Positions 22,370 to 34,265 are shown, counted from the first letter of the stretch. The stretch is 64,000 nt of DNA from Dendrobium chrysotoxum (GCA_019925795.1 CM034300.1:35575591-35639590); one strand, 5' to 3'. A program made the numbers and translations. The notes: generated by a model from the letters alone, not told the origin.

Positions 22370-23494
22370 ATGGCTAATTTGGAACTTGAAACACACCTGA
22401 GAGTTATTCGATCACTAGACCTCCATTGTTTGAAAACATCCCCTTTGATTTTTGGAAAACTTGCATGTCTACCTTTTTACAATCACTTGACTATCGCATG
22501 TGAATTTTAGTACAGGAAGGTTACACTGAACCTACTAGACTTATAGAAGGAATTAGATTCAAACACCTTTTGCTGATTAGACTGTAGAAGAATGTGAATT
22601 AGCTCAATTGAATGCTAAGTGTTTTAATAGTTTCTTTTGTACATTGAAATCGAAAGACTACATGCATGTTTCTACTTGTAAATCTAAAAAAGATATTTGG
22701 GATAAGCTTTGCATTACATATAAAGGAACCAATTAAGTGAAATAATCTAGATTGAACATTCTACTTCATGATTATGAACTTTTTTACATGAAATCGAATG
22801 AGTTAATCTGTGACATGTATACTCATTTTATACAAATAAAAACTTCATTGCATGCATTAGGTAGGGAAATAACCAATTCTAGAAAAGTAAATAAAATATT
22901 ACAATGTTTGCCTACTAGTTACGATGCAAAGATTACTGTTATAACGGAGTCAAAAGACTTAAATATTTAATCTATTGATAATCTACTTGGATCACTGATT
23001 GCTTACAAGCAAGGAGTGACTCAAAGACATATTGATACAGGTGATAGACGTAAAGAAAAGAACATTGCATTGAAAGTGGATGACTCGGAGAGTGATCAGT
23101 CCTAGCCTGAGGATGAAGAGGATATTGCCTTAATGACAAGGCAGTTCAAAAGTTTCCTAATGAGGAAGTAGAGGAGACGCCAGTAATGGAACAAAGGTTA
23201 GTTCCATAAAAATGTTAAGGCTTCTAATGATGTTATTTGCTATGAGTGCAGGAAGCCATGACACATAAATACTGAGTGCCCTAATCTCAAGGCCAATCCT
23301 AGCAAGGAGAAAGCTGAGGAGAAACCAAAGGATAGAAGGGGCAAGAAGAGACTATAGCAAGCATTTTGGGTGGACTCAGCTTTAGATTCCTCAAAAATAG
23401 CACCTGAAGAGGAAATAACAAATTTATGTTTGATGGCTGACAATCTTGATCATTCGGATCAAGAGGAGGAATGCTCTCACAAAGACCTCATGAG
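22370..23494 (+). pseudogene. Copia-2 gag (UBN2-type), degenerate
   Basis: The ATG at 22370 (ATGGCTAAT) is the likely start, 45 bp after the PBS. The UBN2-like capsid region reads AQLNAKCFNSFFCTLKSKD, KKDIWDKL, LLHDYELFYMKSNE and ILQCLPTSYDAKIT. A zinc knuckle CYECRKP-stop-HINTEC (23238-23279) keeps all Cys and His, but the Gly codon before His is a stop. A Lys/Glu-rich tail (KEKAEEKPKDRRGKK) leads to the protease. At least eight stops and frameshifts are present. Confidence 0.85.
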
Positions 23495-25034
23495 AGCATT
23501 TGGTACTTGGACAGCGACGGTTCAAAGTAAATGACTGGAGATGTGACTCAATTCTTATCGCTGGAAGCCAAGAATGGAGGCAAGATTACACTTGGAGATA
23601 ATACCACCAAGAGAGTGATAGGTACAGGTATGATTAGAAATTTAAAGAATTTTATGATTGAAAATGTTCTGTTAGTAGAAGGCTTAAAACACAATCTGTT
23701 GAGCATAAGTCAACTGTGTGATAAAGGTTATCATATTAAATTCTTGCCTACTAGCTGTGTTATTTGTCAAAATGAAATTATTGTGTTAAATGGTGATAGA
23801 GTAAATAATGTGTACATGCTAGATTTGAATTCTATAAAATCTTCTACTATTTTTTATTTGTAAAATGTATCTGATGAGTCATGGTTATGGCATAGAAGAC
23901 TTTATCATGCTAGCATGAGAAATCTTAGAAAAATCACCCAAAAAGAGTTATTTAGAGGAGTACCCAAATTAGACTTTACAAAAGATCACTTATGTGATGC
24001 ATGCCAACTAGGAAAATAAGTCAAATCCTCCTTCAATTCAATCAAGGAAGTTAGAACTAGCAAGCCCTTAAAAATTCTTCACATGGATCTCTTTGGACCC
24101 ATTAGTACCTTAAGTATAGGAGGGAAAAGGTTTGGGTATGTAATTGTGGATGATTACTTAAGATTCACATGGATTAGATTTTTAAATCTTAAGAGTGAAT
24201 TATTTGAGGAGTTTAGAGATTTTACCACTTAGATTCAGAGAAAACTAGGATTTGAAATTATTACTATCCAAAGTGATCATGGGGTAGAATTTGAAAATGA
24301 ATTATTTGATGATTTTTGTAAATCTCAAGGAATAGATCATAACTTCTCAGCTTCTAGGACACCTCAGCATGATGGAGTGTTGAGAGAAAGAACAGGACAT
24401 TAATTGAAGTTGCTAAAGCCATGTTGGCAGAATATTCACTTCTAAAATATTCACTTCCAAGACATTTTTGGGCTGAAGCAGTTAGTACCTCATGTTATGT
24501 ATTGAATAGGGTGTACATTATATCAAAATTAAATAAGACACCCTATGAACTTCTTAAAGGTAGAATTCCCAACCTCTCACACGTACATATTTTTGGATGT
24601 AAAGTGTTCATACATAATAATGGAAAAACTCTCTTAGGTAAATTTTATCCTAAATCTGATGAAGGAATATTTCTAGAATATTCAAGTGTTGGAAAATCCT
24701 ATAGAGTTTTTAATAGAAGGACATTGGTAGCTAAGGAGACCACTCATGTTATTTTGGATGAATCTGATAATTATGGAGGGTCTAGGTCGGAAGATGAAGT
24801 TGAGGAAATAACCCAAGGACTTGAAAATAAAAAAGTTGAAGAAAGGGTTAAAAATGAGGAAGAAACCCAATTTCCTAAGGAATGGAAATTTGCTAAGAGT
24901 CATCCTAAAGAGTTGATTTTGGGTGACCCAAGTGAAGGAGTTAGGACTAGGCATGGTTTGAGGAAAGAAGTAAATCACTTCACTTTTATTTTAATGATTG
25001 AACCCACTAGTGTAAAACTAAGCACTTTCAGATG
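23495..25034 (+). pseudogene. Copia-2 pol: protease and integrase
   Basis: The protease reads WYLDSDGSK-stop-MTGD at 23501. The catalytic DSG has become DSD (23510-23518), so it is dead. Gag-pre-integrase follows (LKHNLLSISQLC). The HHCC finger is complete (WHRRLYH...CDACQLGK, 23889-24017). The integrase core shows HMDLFGPI (24082), DDYLRFTWIRF and QSDHGVEFEN (24270). The Glu motif is frameshifted (QHDGVLRERTG). The C-terminal part is one open frame (24421-25035) with HIFGCKVF, EGIFLEYSS and RVFNRRTLVAKETTHV. Confidence 0.9.
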
Positions 25035-26526
25035 AGTTTTGGATTCTAGCTATGCATGATGAGTTAAATTAATTTGCTAGAAATGGTGTTTGGGAATTTA
25101 GAAAGACCAAAAGATTAAAGTGTTGTTGGGACAAAGTGGGTATTTTAAAACAAGATGAATGATTCTGGAGTGATTGTAAGGAATAAAGTAAGGTTAGTGA
25201 CTAAGGGGTATAATCAGATTGAAGGAATTAATTTTGAGGAGATCTTTTCCCCAGTAGCCAAACTTGAGGAAGTTAGAGTGCTTTTAGCCTATGCATATTT
25301 TAAAGGTTTTAAGTTGTATCAAATGGATGTAAAGAGTGTATTTCTAAATGGTATGATAAAAGAGGATGCTTATGTTGAGCAACCTCTAGATTTTGAAAAT
25401 GCATAATTTCCTAATCATGTTTTTAAATTGAAAAAGGTATTATATGGACTTAAACAGGCACCTAGAGCTTGGTATGAAAGGCTAAGCACTTTCCTACTTG
25501 AACGATTATTATAAAAGGGAGTGTGGACACCACTCTCTTTATAAAAAGAGTAGGAGATGAAATACTCTTTATTAAAATTTATGTGGATGATATCTTATTT
25601 GGATCTACCGATAGAAATCTGTGTGATGAATTTTCAAAAATAATGAGTAAGGAATTTGAGATGAGCTTAATTGGAGATTTGAGTTACTTTTTGGGGTTTA
25701 GCATTAAGTAGGACGAGGATGGAACCTTTTTGAGCCAGTCAAAATATGCTAAGGAAATCCTAAAAAAGTATGAAATGGATAAGGCTAAATCAGTGAATAC
25801 ACCCATGAGTTCCTCAGTGTAATTAGATAAGGATCCTAAAGGAAAATCTGTTGATTAAAAGAAGTTTAGAGGGATGATTGGATCTTTGATTTACTTGACA
25901 GCTAGCAGACCAGATATCATGTTTAGTTTTTGTGTGCTAGATTTCAAGCGGATCCTAAAGAGTCACATCTGACTGTAGTTAAGAGAATTATGAGATATCT
26001 TTTGGGGACTAAAAACCTAGAAATTTGGTATCATAAGAATAGCACTGCATTTGAAATTGTTGGATACTCTAATTCAAATTTTGCTGGATATAGGGTTAAT
26101 AGGAAAAGCACTTCTGGAACTTATCAATTTATAGGAAACTCTTTAGTTTCTTGGTCTAGTAGAAAATAGAACTCAGTAGCCCTTTCAACTACAGAAGCTA
26201 AATATATTGCCTTAGGAAGTTGTGTTGCACAAGTACTTTGGTTAAAATAATAGCTAATTGATTTAAGATTTTCATTTAGCATAATTCCAATCTTTTGTGA
26301 TAACAGTAGTGCCATGTGCATTTCAAAGCATCCTATTCAGCATTCTAGAACCAAGCATATCGATATAAAGCATCATTTTATAAGATATCATGTAGTAAAA
26401 GGGGAAATTGAATTACATCATGTTGCTACTAAGGATCAACTTGCAGATATTTTCACAAAACCACTAGCTTTTGACATGTTTAGCATTTTAAAGATAAGGC
26501 TAGGTGTGATTGATCTTAATACATAA
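25035..26526 (+). pseudogene. Copia-2 pol: reverse transcriptase and RNase H
   Basis: The RT shows RLVTKGYNQIEGINFEEIFSPV (in two parts), LYQMDVKSVFLNG, LKKVLYGLKQAPRAW and the intact catalytic YVDDILFGS (25580-25591). RNase H shows GSLIYLTASRPDIMFS, KRIMRYLLGT, RKSTSGTYQFIGNSLVSWSSRK, TTEAKYIALGSC, FCDNSSAM, TKHIDIKHHFIR and DIFTKPL, ending LGVIDLNT-stop at 26524-26526. It ends at the same residues as Copia-1 (LGVIDINA). It is better preserved than Copia-1 RT but broken by about eight stops. Confidence 0.92.
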
Positions 26527-27291
26527 TTGAAATTTCTGCAAATGTTATTTTATGCTAGATTGTATGTTTGTTTATGTCAAGTTTGTGCAGCATAAGTTGT
26601 ATGTTTTTATTTTATTTTTCATTATATTTTGTCATTTTGTCTTTTTATTGTTTGTAATTTAATGAAAAATGAAAAATATTTTACTTTGAAAGGTTTTTGA
26701 GCTTTCTATGTACTATTTTTTGTTGTTCTATTTGTATTGTACAAAATTATTTCGTACAATATGAATTCTATAACGTATGCATGAAAATTTGTAGAGTTGA
26801 GGGGACGGAATAATATTTTTAATAGTTTATGTTGTATGATGATGTCATCATACTATATGATATGTATAGGTTTGTCTGTATGAATGGGTTTTGGTTTGCA
26901 ATTTTAGGCAGTTATTACTGATCGTACGTACGAACGTATCGTTCGTCTGTACGATCCTTATTGTCATTTTTGGTTAAGGATGAAGCCAACCGTCATCGAA
27001 ATGATCTTTAATTTTTTGATCATTTCGAAAGAACATGTGATCGTCTGTACGATCGTGTAGTCAAAAAGCCTATATAAAAGGACGCATCGGGAAGGGCAGT
27101 TTATGAAAAGCCATTTTATTTTTGGCCGTTTCCATTCGTACGTATGAAATTTATTTCGTCCTGTACAAAATTTATTTCATCCCGTACGAAATCTTTTCAT
27201 ACTGAATGATTGATCATTTATCTTTATATAGATGGGGAGTTTTTCACTCGTTATACTACTATTTCAAACCCTTCAAAGCCACAAATTAGAG
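26527..27291 (+). repeat. Copia-2 spacer with TACGA-rich palindrome array
   Basis: Non-coding. From about 26740 to 27210 it is dense in short inverted motifs such as CGTACGTACGAACG, TCGTACGTATGA and CTGTACGATC. It occupies the same site relative to the third ORF as the 4990-5400 array of Copia-1, but with a different motif sequence that matches this element's own U3. Confidence 0.75.
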
Positions 27292-28377
27292 ATGTCTTGT
27301 AGCGGGAAAAGATCACGACATGCTAGAGGTTCATCCTCCAAACAAGATTGGGATGACAATTTTTTGTCTCAACAAAATGAGGATGCTTACCTATAATTTA
27401 GTGCTTCCAAAATTACACCCTCTCATCTCTTAATCTAGGAGAACATCCATTTTATTGTAATGCCACTTTTTGAATCTACCCAATTTTCGTTCTTCCTTAC
27501 TCTCACTCATGCTTACAATAAGGACTTTTTCATGTTTTCCTCACAAACATGAAAATAAATTAGGACCACACTAGGATCACTTCTTATGTTCTAAAATAGA
27601 GAGTAGAAATTACTAAGGAGAATTTGGGGACTTTCCTTCACCTTAGAACTCTAGGTATTCGAGCACACACCCTGACCTCCAGAGCTGACTATGATTGGTC
27701 AGAAGTCAATCAGTTTCTTAGGGGCGTAAGCCAACCAAGTCATTTACCTAGAGTCTACACCCTGAACCAAAATGCAAGGATTATTCAGCACGTTCTTAGA
27801 ACCTCCATTATCCCAAAAGCTAGAGATCGAGTCAATATGACACCCCTCCTCTCAACTGTTACCTACTTGATTATGACTGGACAACCTATAGATGAAGCCC
27901 AATTAATCATGGACTACTTGTATTCTCTTACTAACATTGGCCATCCTAGCATCAAAAGAAAGAAAAATATTGCCCTGGGACATATAATTTCTTATATCCT
28001 AGAGAAGAAGTACAATTTAGTCCACCCTAGCGGACCTATTGAGTTGCCTATGTACTTTATCGATGCCACTTTTTGGGAGAGAGGGATCTGGAGATGATTT
28101 TGAAGAAGAAGGTGCACCTGCACCTGCACTAACCCCTGCACTTGGACTTAATCAGGACTTTTATCAAAATATGGTCCAGTGCTTTGATTGTCTCGATCAA
28201 AGATTTGATGATTTTGAGGCACATTTGAAGTAGCAGGATGATAGATATAATAAAGATAGAGGTTGGATTCGTGATTAGTTTGAATCAGTGAACACTAATA
28301 TTGCCATGATTAATAGCTATTTTTCTATGTTCGTTGCTACACCGCCACCTCCAGATGAGGGTCCTTCAAGCTTGTAG
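27292..28377 (+). pseudogene. Third ORF of Copia-2 (plant-transposon-domain protein)
   Basis: A basic, Ser-rich start (MSCSGKRSRHARGSSSKQ) is followed by a central domain with RAHTLTSRADYDW, ARIIQHVLRTSIIPKARDR, MTPLLSTVTYLIMTG, DEAQLIMDYLYSL and ALGHIISYILEKKYN. An acidic/Pro-rich linker and a closing APTPPP-like tail end at TAG 28375-28377. There are two frameshifts (one before 27624, one near 28085) and a few stops. The length of about 360 codons and the central pattern fit the domain catalogued in plant genomes as 'putative plant transposon protein'. It sits where Sirevirus envelope-like ORFs lie, but I see no clear membrane segment. Function is unknown. Confidence 0.72.
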
Positions 28378-28889
28378 TTGTGATTATGTTATTTGGCTGT
28401 TATTCTGAATGATGTTTATGTTTTGAAGTTGTTGTGTTGTTTCTTTATTTTTGTTAGACTTTATTATATTTAGTTATTTGTGAAAGATTTGATGTATGAA
28501 TGTAGCCTTTATGTTGGAAGAAGTATGGAAGGATGCATGTAACAAAAATGCATGTTAAATGAAATGAACAAATCATGTTTGGATGCATATACCTTTGTGA
28601 CTTGAATTTTTTTTTTAATCAAACATAGTTGATTGTCTTCATGAAATGTTAGTTGAATCTGTTTTACAATAGTAATTGCTATGCATAATTTAATCTCTCA
28701 AAATATTTAGATTACTTTGTGACTGGGCGTAGATTAGAAGTTCTTTTTATTATTTTATTTTTAGACATGTATTACTTAGCTTAAATTGTTGCATATTTGA
28801 TGTCTTAATATTGCTCTTGTTTTCTATCTCAAAGTGTTCATTATTGTATTTGTGTCAAGAGAATGTGGTGTTGGAAAGAAATTTTTTTA

Positions 28890-29030
28890 AGTAGGCACAA
28901 AGTGTGTCATGATACAAAAGATGTGCAATGTTCACCAAATTATAAAGAGGCACAAAATCAGCCCAAAATTGACAAGATGCACAAAGTGTGCCATTCAATT
29001 TGAAAAGATGCACAATGTCGCCAATCATTC
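28890..29030 (+). repeat. GCACAAAG direct repeats with inverted symmetry (Copia-2)
   Basis: Repeated units include GGCACAAAGTGTGTC, GATGTGCAATGTTC, GAGGCACAAAATCAGCCC and GATGCACAAAGTGTGCC. GCACA-AAG-TGTGC is a perfect inverted repeat. Copia-1 has the same module upstream of its third ORF. Confidence 0.65.
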
Positions 29031-29557
29031 TTTCCTTTATCATTTTCTTAATTACACTAAACAATGATCGTCACTATTAAATTAGAAAATTTTTAATTTT
29101 ATTTCATCATTTCTGCAATAATTATGGTTACTTAATCTGTCTATTACATTACTGGCATAGATCAACTTTTCTTATTCTTGTTATTCAGTGATTTAAACTT
29201 TTGTGTCTTTATCTTTTGCATCTGATTTCAATTGTGTAATTGTGTAATTATAAATTCCTTTAACATTATCTTATTCATCAACTACTTTGATTGTTTCCCT
29301 TTTTGTTGTTGTCAAAAGGGGGAGTTTGTTTGATATTCTTTATTTGATATGTTTTGTTTGATATGCATATTACGTGTGTATTTGTGTGTGTTTATTTTAT
29401 CTGTTTATTTTGTCTTATCTTGTCTCTCTATTTTTTATGTCCCCTTGTTTCAAATAGATCATTCATTTAGGGGGAGCTTACTTTTAGGGGGAGCTTAGGA
29501 AAAAATTTACATTTAAGTTTACTTGTTAACTCAAATAATAATTATTTTGCCATCATC

Positions 29558-29572
29558 AAAAAAGGGGGAGAT
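29558..29572 (+). promoter_or_regulatory. Polypurine tract of Copia-2
   Basis: AAAAAAGGGGGAGAT immediately precedes the TGTTG start of the 3' LTR and is identical to the Copia-1 tract. Confidence 0.9.
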
Positions 29573-29956
29573 TGTTGAGAAAGGTGCAAATCTATTTATT
29601 CAAGTGAGTTTTGATGATTAAAAAAGCTTATTATTTGTTTATTATTTCTCCTAACATATACTAAAAAATTCTATTTTGTGTATACTAACAGTTCATTTCA
29701 GGCAATTCACAATCCAGACAGTAGAAGATTCTAAATTACTTTGGTTAGAGTTCATTAGTCTTGGAGTCTGTATTTTTTTTTCTTGAGTCTGAGTGATGTG
29801 ATTGTAATTGGAAAATCATGCACACACACTAGGGGAGTGAGACAAAATGTTTTTTTTTAAACTAATCATTCTATACGATAGTAGATCGTACGGGATGATT
29901 TGTCTAGTTTCTCCTCTAATACGAACCTGCCAGGTTTAAAATTTTTCTAAGTATAA

Positions 29957-30535
29957 TTCATATAATATGAAATGTTTTCATATATCATTTTTCGGAGTAC
30001 GAAATGGGAGCTTGCATGGTTCGTACTGGATCGTACGGGATGAATTGTTCAATTTTTTGAACTGATCGTACAGTACGAATAGGCTTCATATATCATTTTC
30101 TAGAGTACGAAATGGGAGCTTGCATGGTTCATACTGGATCGTACGGGATGAACTGTTTGATTTTTTGAACTGTTCGTATAGTACAAATGTGTTTCGTATA
30201 TAATTTTACAGAGTACAAAAATTGGGTTTCATTGGTTTGTATAGGATCATACGGGATGAACTGTTCATTTTTGAATTGTTCATACAGTATAATTTTAGTT
30301 TGTATATCATTTTCCAGAGTATGAAAACTGGGGTTCATAGGTTCGTACATCATCGTACGGGATGGATCGTTTAACCTTTTGAACAGTTCATACAGTACGA
30401 TTAGGTTTCGTATTTTATTTTCCAGAGTACGAAATAGGGCTTACATGGTTCGTACGGTATATCATACAAGACGAATAGTTCATTTATTGAACTATTAATA
30501 CGGGACGATTGTCGATCATACAGGACGATCCTATT
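29957..30535 (+). repeat. About 108-bp tandem repeats in Copia-2 U3
   Basis: Units beginning CATGGTTCGTACTGGATCGT (or close variants) start near 30015, 30123, 30230, 30335 and 30443, with a partial unit before. Each carries GTACGGGATGAA, a GTTCAA...TTGAAC inverted pair and GTACGAAATGGG. Confidence 0.85.
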
Positions 30536-31088
30536 TCATAAAACTTGAAATTTTTAGTATTTGGACGGTTTTTCATGTCCTTTGTATATAATGTTCCTAA
30601 AAATTGACTGTCTAACTAATCTTCTATGAATTTCTTCTTGAGAGTTGAAGGGAGAGTGATTAGGGAGAGTGTTTGGGAGTGAGTGTGGTGAGATCTTTAA
30701 AGAGGAAATTGTAAGGGGATTCACAAGGTTGCCCAAAGGTAAGGATCTCATTGTTTGTACTTCAAGTCTCTTCCATATCTCTTTGAAGACTATTAAGAGA
30801 AGATCTTTGGAGAAGGTCCGGTTCTCTGCCATCACCAGAAGGGTGAAAAAGGGTGCTTGGTTCTCTTCTAACATGTGGAGGGTGTGAAAGGATGAGTGGG
30901 TTCTCTACCTTCAGCAGGAGGGTGAAAAAAGATGATGGTTCTCTACCACACCGGGGTTTGGTGGAAGAGAGTGTGTAAGGGCTTCTCTGCCTTGCTGTGG
31001 GGGCAAAAGGATAGTCACTTTGGTTTAGTGCAATACTTAGAGAAGGAGTCTCTAGGGAGTGGATGTAAGTCGTGTTTGGCCGAACCAC

Positions 31089-31096
31089 TATAAAAT
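31089..31096 (+). promoter_or_regulatory. TATA box of Copia-2 3' LTR
   Basis: TATAAAAT lies in the context CCACTATAAAATCTGGTG. It would transcribe into LINE B if active. Confidence 0.68.
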
Positions 31097-31363
31097 CTGG
31101 TGTTCTTTTTTCTTATTTTTATTTACCGCATTGTTAATTTCTACATTGCACTTTATTTTTTTGTGGTTGAAAAAGTTCAATTTTTATAATTATTCATACA
31201 GTATGAATTTAATTATATTATATGATATACTGAAGATTTTTATAAAAAAGTTTTTTAAAACATTCAAGAGATTTTTTAAAGTGCCAATTCACCCCCCCCC
31301 CCCCCCTCTCTTGGTTTGCCTAGGGGCATAATTAATATGTCTAACAACCTATTCGAACTTTCA

Positions 31364-32485
31364 ACATTGATTCTGATGATTTGTTATTATGTGATTTGTC
31401 TCATAACAGCATGTTTAGTTTAATGGATATGTGGCATATGTTTAGGGAAAAAATGTGTTAAGGTGATTTCTATGATTTGGCATAAAAGTATACCTAAGAC
31501 CATTTCTTATTTTATGTGGAGAATTTTGTACAATTATATCCCTACTGATGAAAATTTGAGGAAAAAAGGCTTTATTATTACTTCTAAGTGCCAATGTTGC
31601 TTTCATATGGAAAACATACATCATGTATTTATCTATGGTCCGATTGCTGTTAAAATTTGGTATTATTTTGATGACATTTTCAATTTAAATCTTTTTAATG
31701 CTAATATATCTATCAATATTTTTCTTGACTCTTGGTTCATCAATTCTAAAGGGCATATCAGAAAAGTTATTCCTTCTTTGATTTTGTGGTATTTGTGAAT
31801 TGCTAGAAATAATTTTATGTTTAATAATATTCGCTAATATACCAATCATATTATTCAAAATATCAAGGATAATGTTTTTAAGCATTTTGATGCCAATCAT
31901 ATGACCTATAAAAATTTCAGGAATTATTCTTTTGTTGCCCATAATTTGGCATTTTTTTGCAGCTACTTTTTGGAGGATCCTAATCTGGTATACTAGATCA
32001 AACCTCCTCTTAATACTTTTAAGCATAATGTGGATGGCTTTGTTAAAATTGACACTATTGGGTGTGGTGGTATTATTAGAGATGATAATGGTAACATGAT
32101 TATGGCTTTTGTTGGCCTATTGGAAAAGTGTTCTGTGGTTAGGGCTGAGCTTTCTCCTATTCTTAACAAGTTGAAATTATGCTTCTAGCTTGGTATTAAT
32201 AATATTTAGATTAAAGTGAATGCTAGTTCTATTATTCATTGCCTTATGAATCTAATGCATAGAGTTTGTAATCCGAGTCTTTTTTACCATATTAGACAAA
32301 ATCAACCAGCTATTGATGTTTATTAACTTTTCATTTTCTCATGTTCATAAGGAAGGTAATGCTTGTCGGTTTGGCTGGGTTATACATTGGACTGTATTAC
32401 TGATTTTTCTAATTCTACTTTACCTATGTCACTTAAAGGCATTATTAGGTTGAATAAAATGGGCCTTTCATATATAGAAATTTAA
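31364..32485 (+). pseudogene. LINE B ORF2 remainder: zf-RVT and RNase H
   Basis: This continues from 21616: DSDDLLLCDLSHN, MIWHKSIPKTISYFMWRIL and CQCCFHMENIHHVFIYGP (zf-RVT), then the RNase H core FKHNVDGF, GCGGIIRDDNGN, a degraded EVD motif (VNASSIIHCL) and SHVHKEGNAC. It ends GLSYIEI-stop at 32483-32485. LINE D has the same order. Frameshifts lie near 31798 and 32340. Confidence 0.88.
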
Positions 32486-34240
32486 CCTTTCTTTAAGCTT
32501 TGCCTTTAGTCTGCTTGGTAGTTTGGCTGGGTTGGTTTATTGTTGTGGTGTTTTGTTTTCTGTTACATTCACTGTCACTTCTTGGTTTTGGGACATGGTT
32601 TTTTCTTTTTATTATCAATCTTTGGTTTTTCTGGTGCTATGCACTATCTGCTTTAGTTCTTTGCAACTTTACAACACTTTCATGTGTATTGTGCTGGTGG
32701 GCTTGAGTTGTGATTGCATTATTTGGTACACTGATGTTTTCCCTATTTACTGCTCTTCTACTCCCAGGAGGTGTAGTGTTCCCTAGTGCTGTGTGGGGGC
32801 TATGTTTGCTGGCCTCTTTGGGAGGATGTCTGGGGGTTTTATCTATGATCACCATTATGGTTTTGTTGTTGTGTTGGGTTTGTCCTATCATTGGTATTTT
32901 TTGTTACTGGAGTTCCTCTCTTGCTTAGCTTCGATATTTATTCCTTTTGGTATCTAGAGGTTTCCTATTATTTTGTGTGTTCCAGAGCTGGTTGTTAGTA
33001 AGGCCTTTTAGTGTTTATGAGGGGGTCTGATGTTGGCTTTGGTTACTGTTGTGGGCTATATTTGCATCCTTTTACTTAGGTGGTGTTGCTGCATGGAATT
33101 CTCTTGCCAGTGGCTTTGTAATTTTGTTGCTCTATTCTCTGTATTTCTTTTCATTTAGTCCTGCTCTTTACATTTTCTTAAATTTGAGAGTTTCTGGGTG
33201 CTGGATTGAGTGACATTAGGGTTATCAAATTGATGACTGTGATGGTTGCCACTTCTTGAGCTCTATTAGCCAATCTTATCTCCCTGTTTATCCGCTATAA
33301 ATTTGCTCTTGTATTCTCTGTGGGCTGGATATGGTCTTTCATTTGTTGGTCCATTTGCTTGATTTATGGTGGTGTGTTCATTAGCTGATTTATGGATGTC
33401 TGATTGCTACGATCCCTTATAATAAATGTACTTTTTGGCTAGTTTTTACTACTATCTCTACCCTGTGGAACCTTCTTTTGTTATTGTTGTTGGCTGTCTA
33501 GCATGATCTATCTTGGATTGTCTTCAATAGTGGCTGTTATATTAATTATATTTTCTAGAATCTCGGGTTTAGTACTTCATGGTTGGAGTCTATCTTTGGC
33601 TGCTCCTGGGGTGTAGTGTTTTGCTTCAATAGTGGTTGCTTTATCTGTTGTCTTGACTTTTTATTTGGATTCTGTTTGGCAATGCTATCCTGTTGGTGGT
33701 GTTGGTGATATCAGGAAGTTAAATTATAGCTGTGGTGGTATGACCTTTGATAGTCTTTTAACTCTGTTGCTGTTGTTATTCAGTTTCAATTTTGATATGT
33801 GCAGGGCTTTACTTAATATCATTATGTTTTGTTTTATTGTTAATTTGCATAACCTTTTATTAAGCTACATATTGTATTATTTTCTTAGTGTTTTGACTAC
33901 ATATGTTCTTTCTTTTTTGTTACTTTTAATTATTTTATTCAATTTCCTTGCAGGCCTTATTTACAGGTTTTTGGAAACTTGTTCTCATATTGTGCAGGGT
34001 CCTTTTTTGGTGGGAAAGGCTAAGCTGAATGGATACTTTTTCCCCCTTCCCTGTTGGTCTTTTAGAATGTTCTTAGGAAAACTTGTATTCATGCTTAGTG
34101 GGAAATTCCAGCTCTTAGGTTTTCTTTTTATTTTTATTTTTTTGTAGCTCTTTGGAGCAATAGAGAGCTGGAGGTCCCCTTAAGGACTTGTACTCTTTTT
34201 TTAAATATTAATATGTAGGACCCTTCGGTGGCTTTCCCTT
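32486..34240 (+). other. LINE B 3' UTR
   Basis: T/G-rich and non-coding, about 1.75 kb. Near 33950-34010 it has CCTTGCAGGCC and ATTGTGCAGGGTCC, acceptor-like motifs also present in LINE C. The hairpin block is at 34147-34187. Confidence 0.75.
34147..34187 (+). promoter_or_regulatory. Conserved 3'-terminal two-hairpin block, LINE B
   Basis: GCTC-TTTG-GAGC is followed by GGTCC-CCTTAA-GGAC and then a T-rich stretch and the A-tail. Confidence 0.68.
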
Positions 34241-34247
34241 AAAAAAA

Positions 34248-34265
34248 GGATCTTATAATTAACCA
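34248..34265. repeat. 18-bp target duplication of LINE C, left copy
   Basis: GGATCTTATAATTAACCA directly follows the A7 tail of LINE B. The right copy, differing at one base, is at 41270-41287 directly after the A-tail of LINE C. Confidence 0.88.

Larger units (their letters stand above)
28378..29572 (+). other. Copia-2 region between third ORF and 3' LTR
   Basis: No gene is supported. It holds a GCACAAA direct-repeat module (28890-29030) and four polypurine-like motifs: AAAAGGGGGAG at 29314, TAGGGGGAG at 29467 and 29484, and the true tract at 29558-29572. Confidence 0.7.
21617..31363 (+). mobile_element. Copia-2: Sirevirus-like Ty1/Copia element
   Basis: The layout is 5' LTR 21617-22311 (shortened), PBS 22314, gag 22370, protease/integrase 23495, RT/RNase H to 26526, a palindrome array, the third ORF 27292-28377, polypurine tracts and 3' LTR 29573-31363. 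It is the same family as Copia-1 (pol, third ORF and R/U5 all match) but inserted in the opposite orientation. The element U3 sequences differ in motif (GTACGGGATGAA here, GTCCAGGATGAT in Copia-1). All genes carry stops. Confidence 0.93.
29573..31363 (+). repeat. Copia-2 3' LTR, full length (1791 bp)
   Basis: It starts TGTTGAG and ends CGAACTTTCA, followed by ACATT. U3 contains about 108-bp tandem repeats (29957-30535). The TATA box is at 31089-31096, the 39-bp repeats start at 30822 and a C15 run lies at 31292-31306. The 30671-31363 part is the portion shared with the shortened 5' LTR. Confidence 0.92.
17030..34247 (+). mobile_element. LINE B: L1-type LINE, split by Copia-2
   Basis: The 5' end is placed near 17030 because AACGGCTCTTTG at 17048 also lies near the start of LINE C (34290). 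It contains ORF1 (17231-18709), ORF2 (18713-21616 and 31364-32485), a 3' UTR, the hairpin block (34147-34187) and an A7 tail (34241-34247). Copia-2 occupies 21617-31363. The 137 bp between the LINE A tail and LINE B (16893-17029) hold nothing I recognise. Confidence 0.9.
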
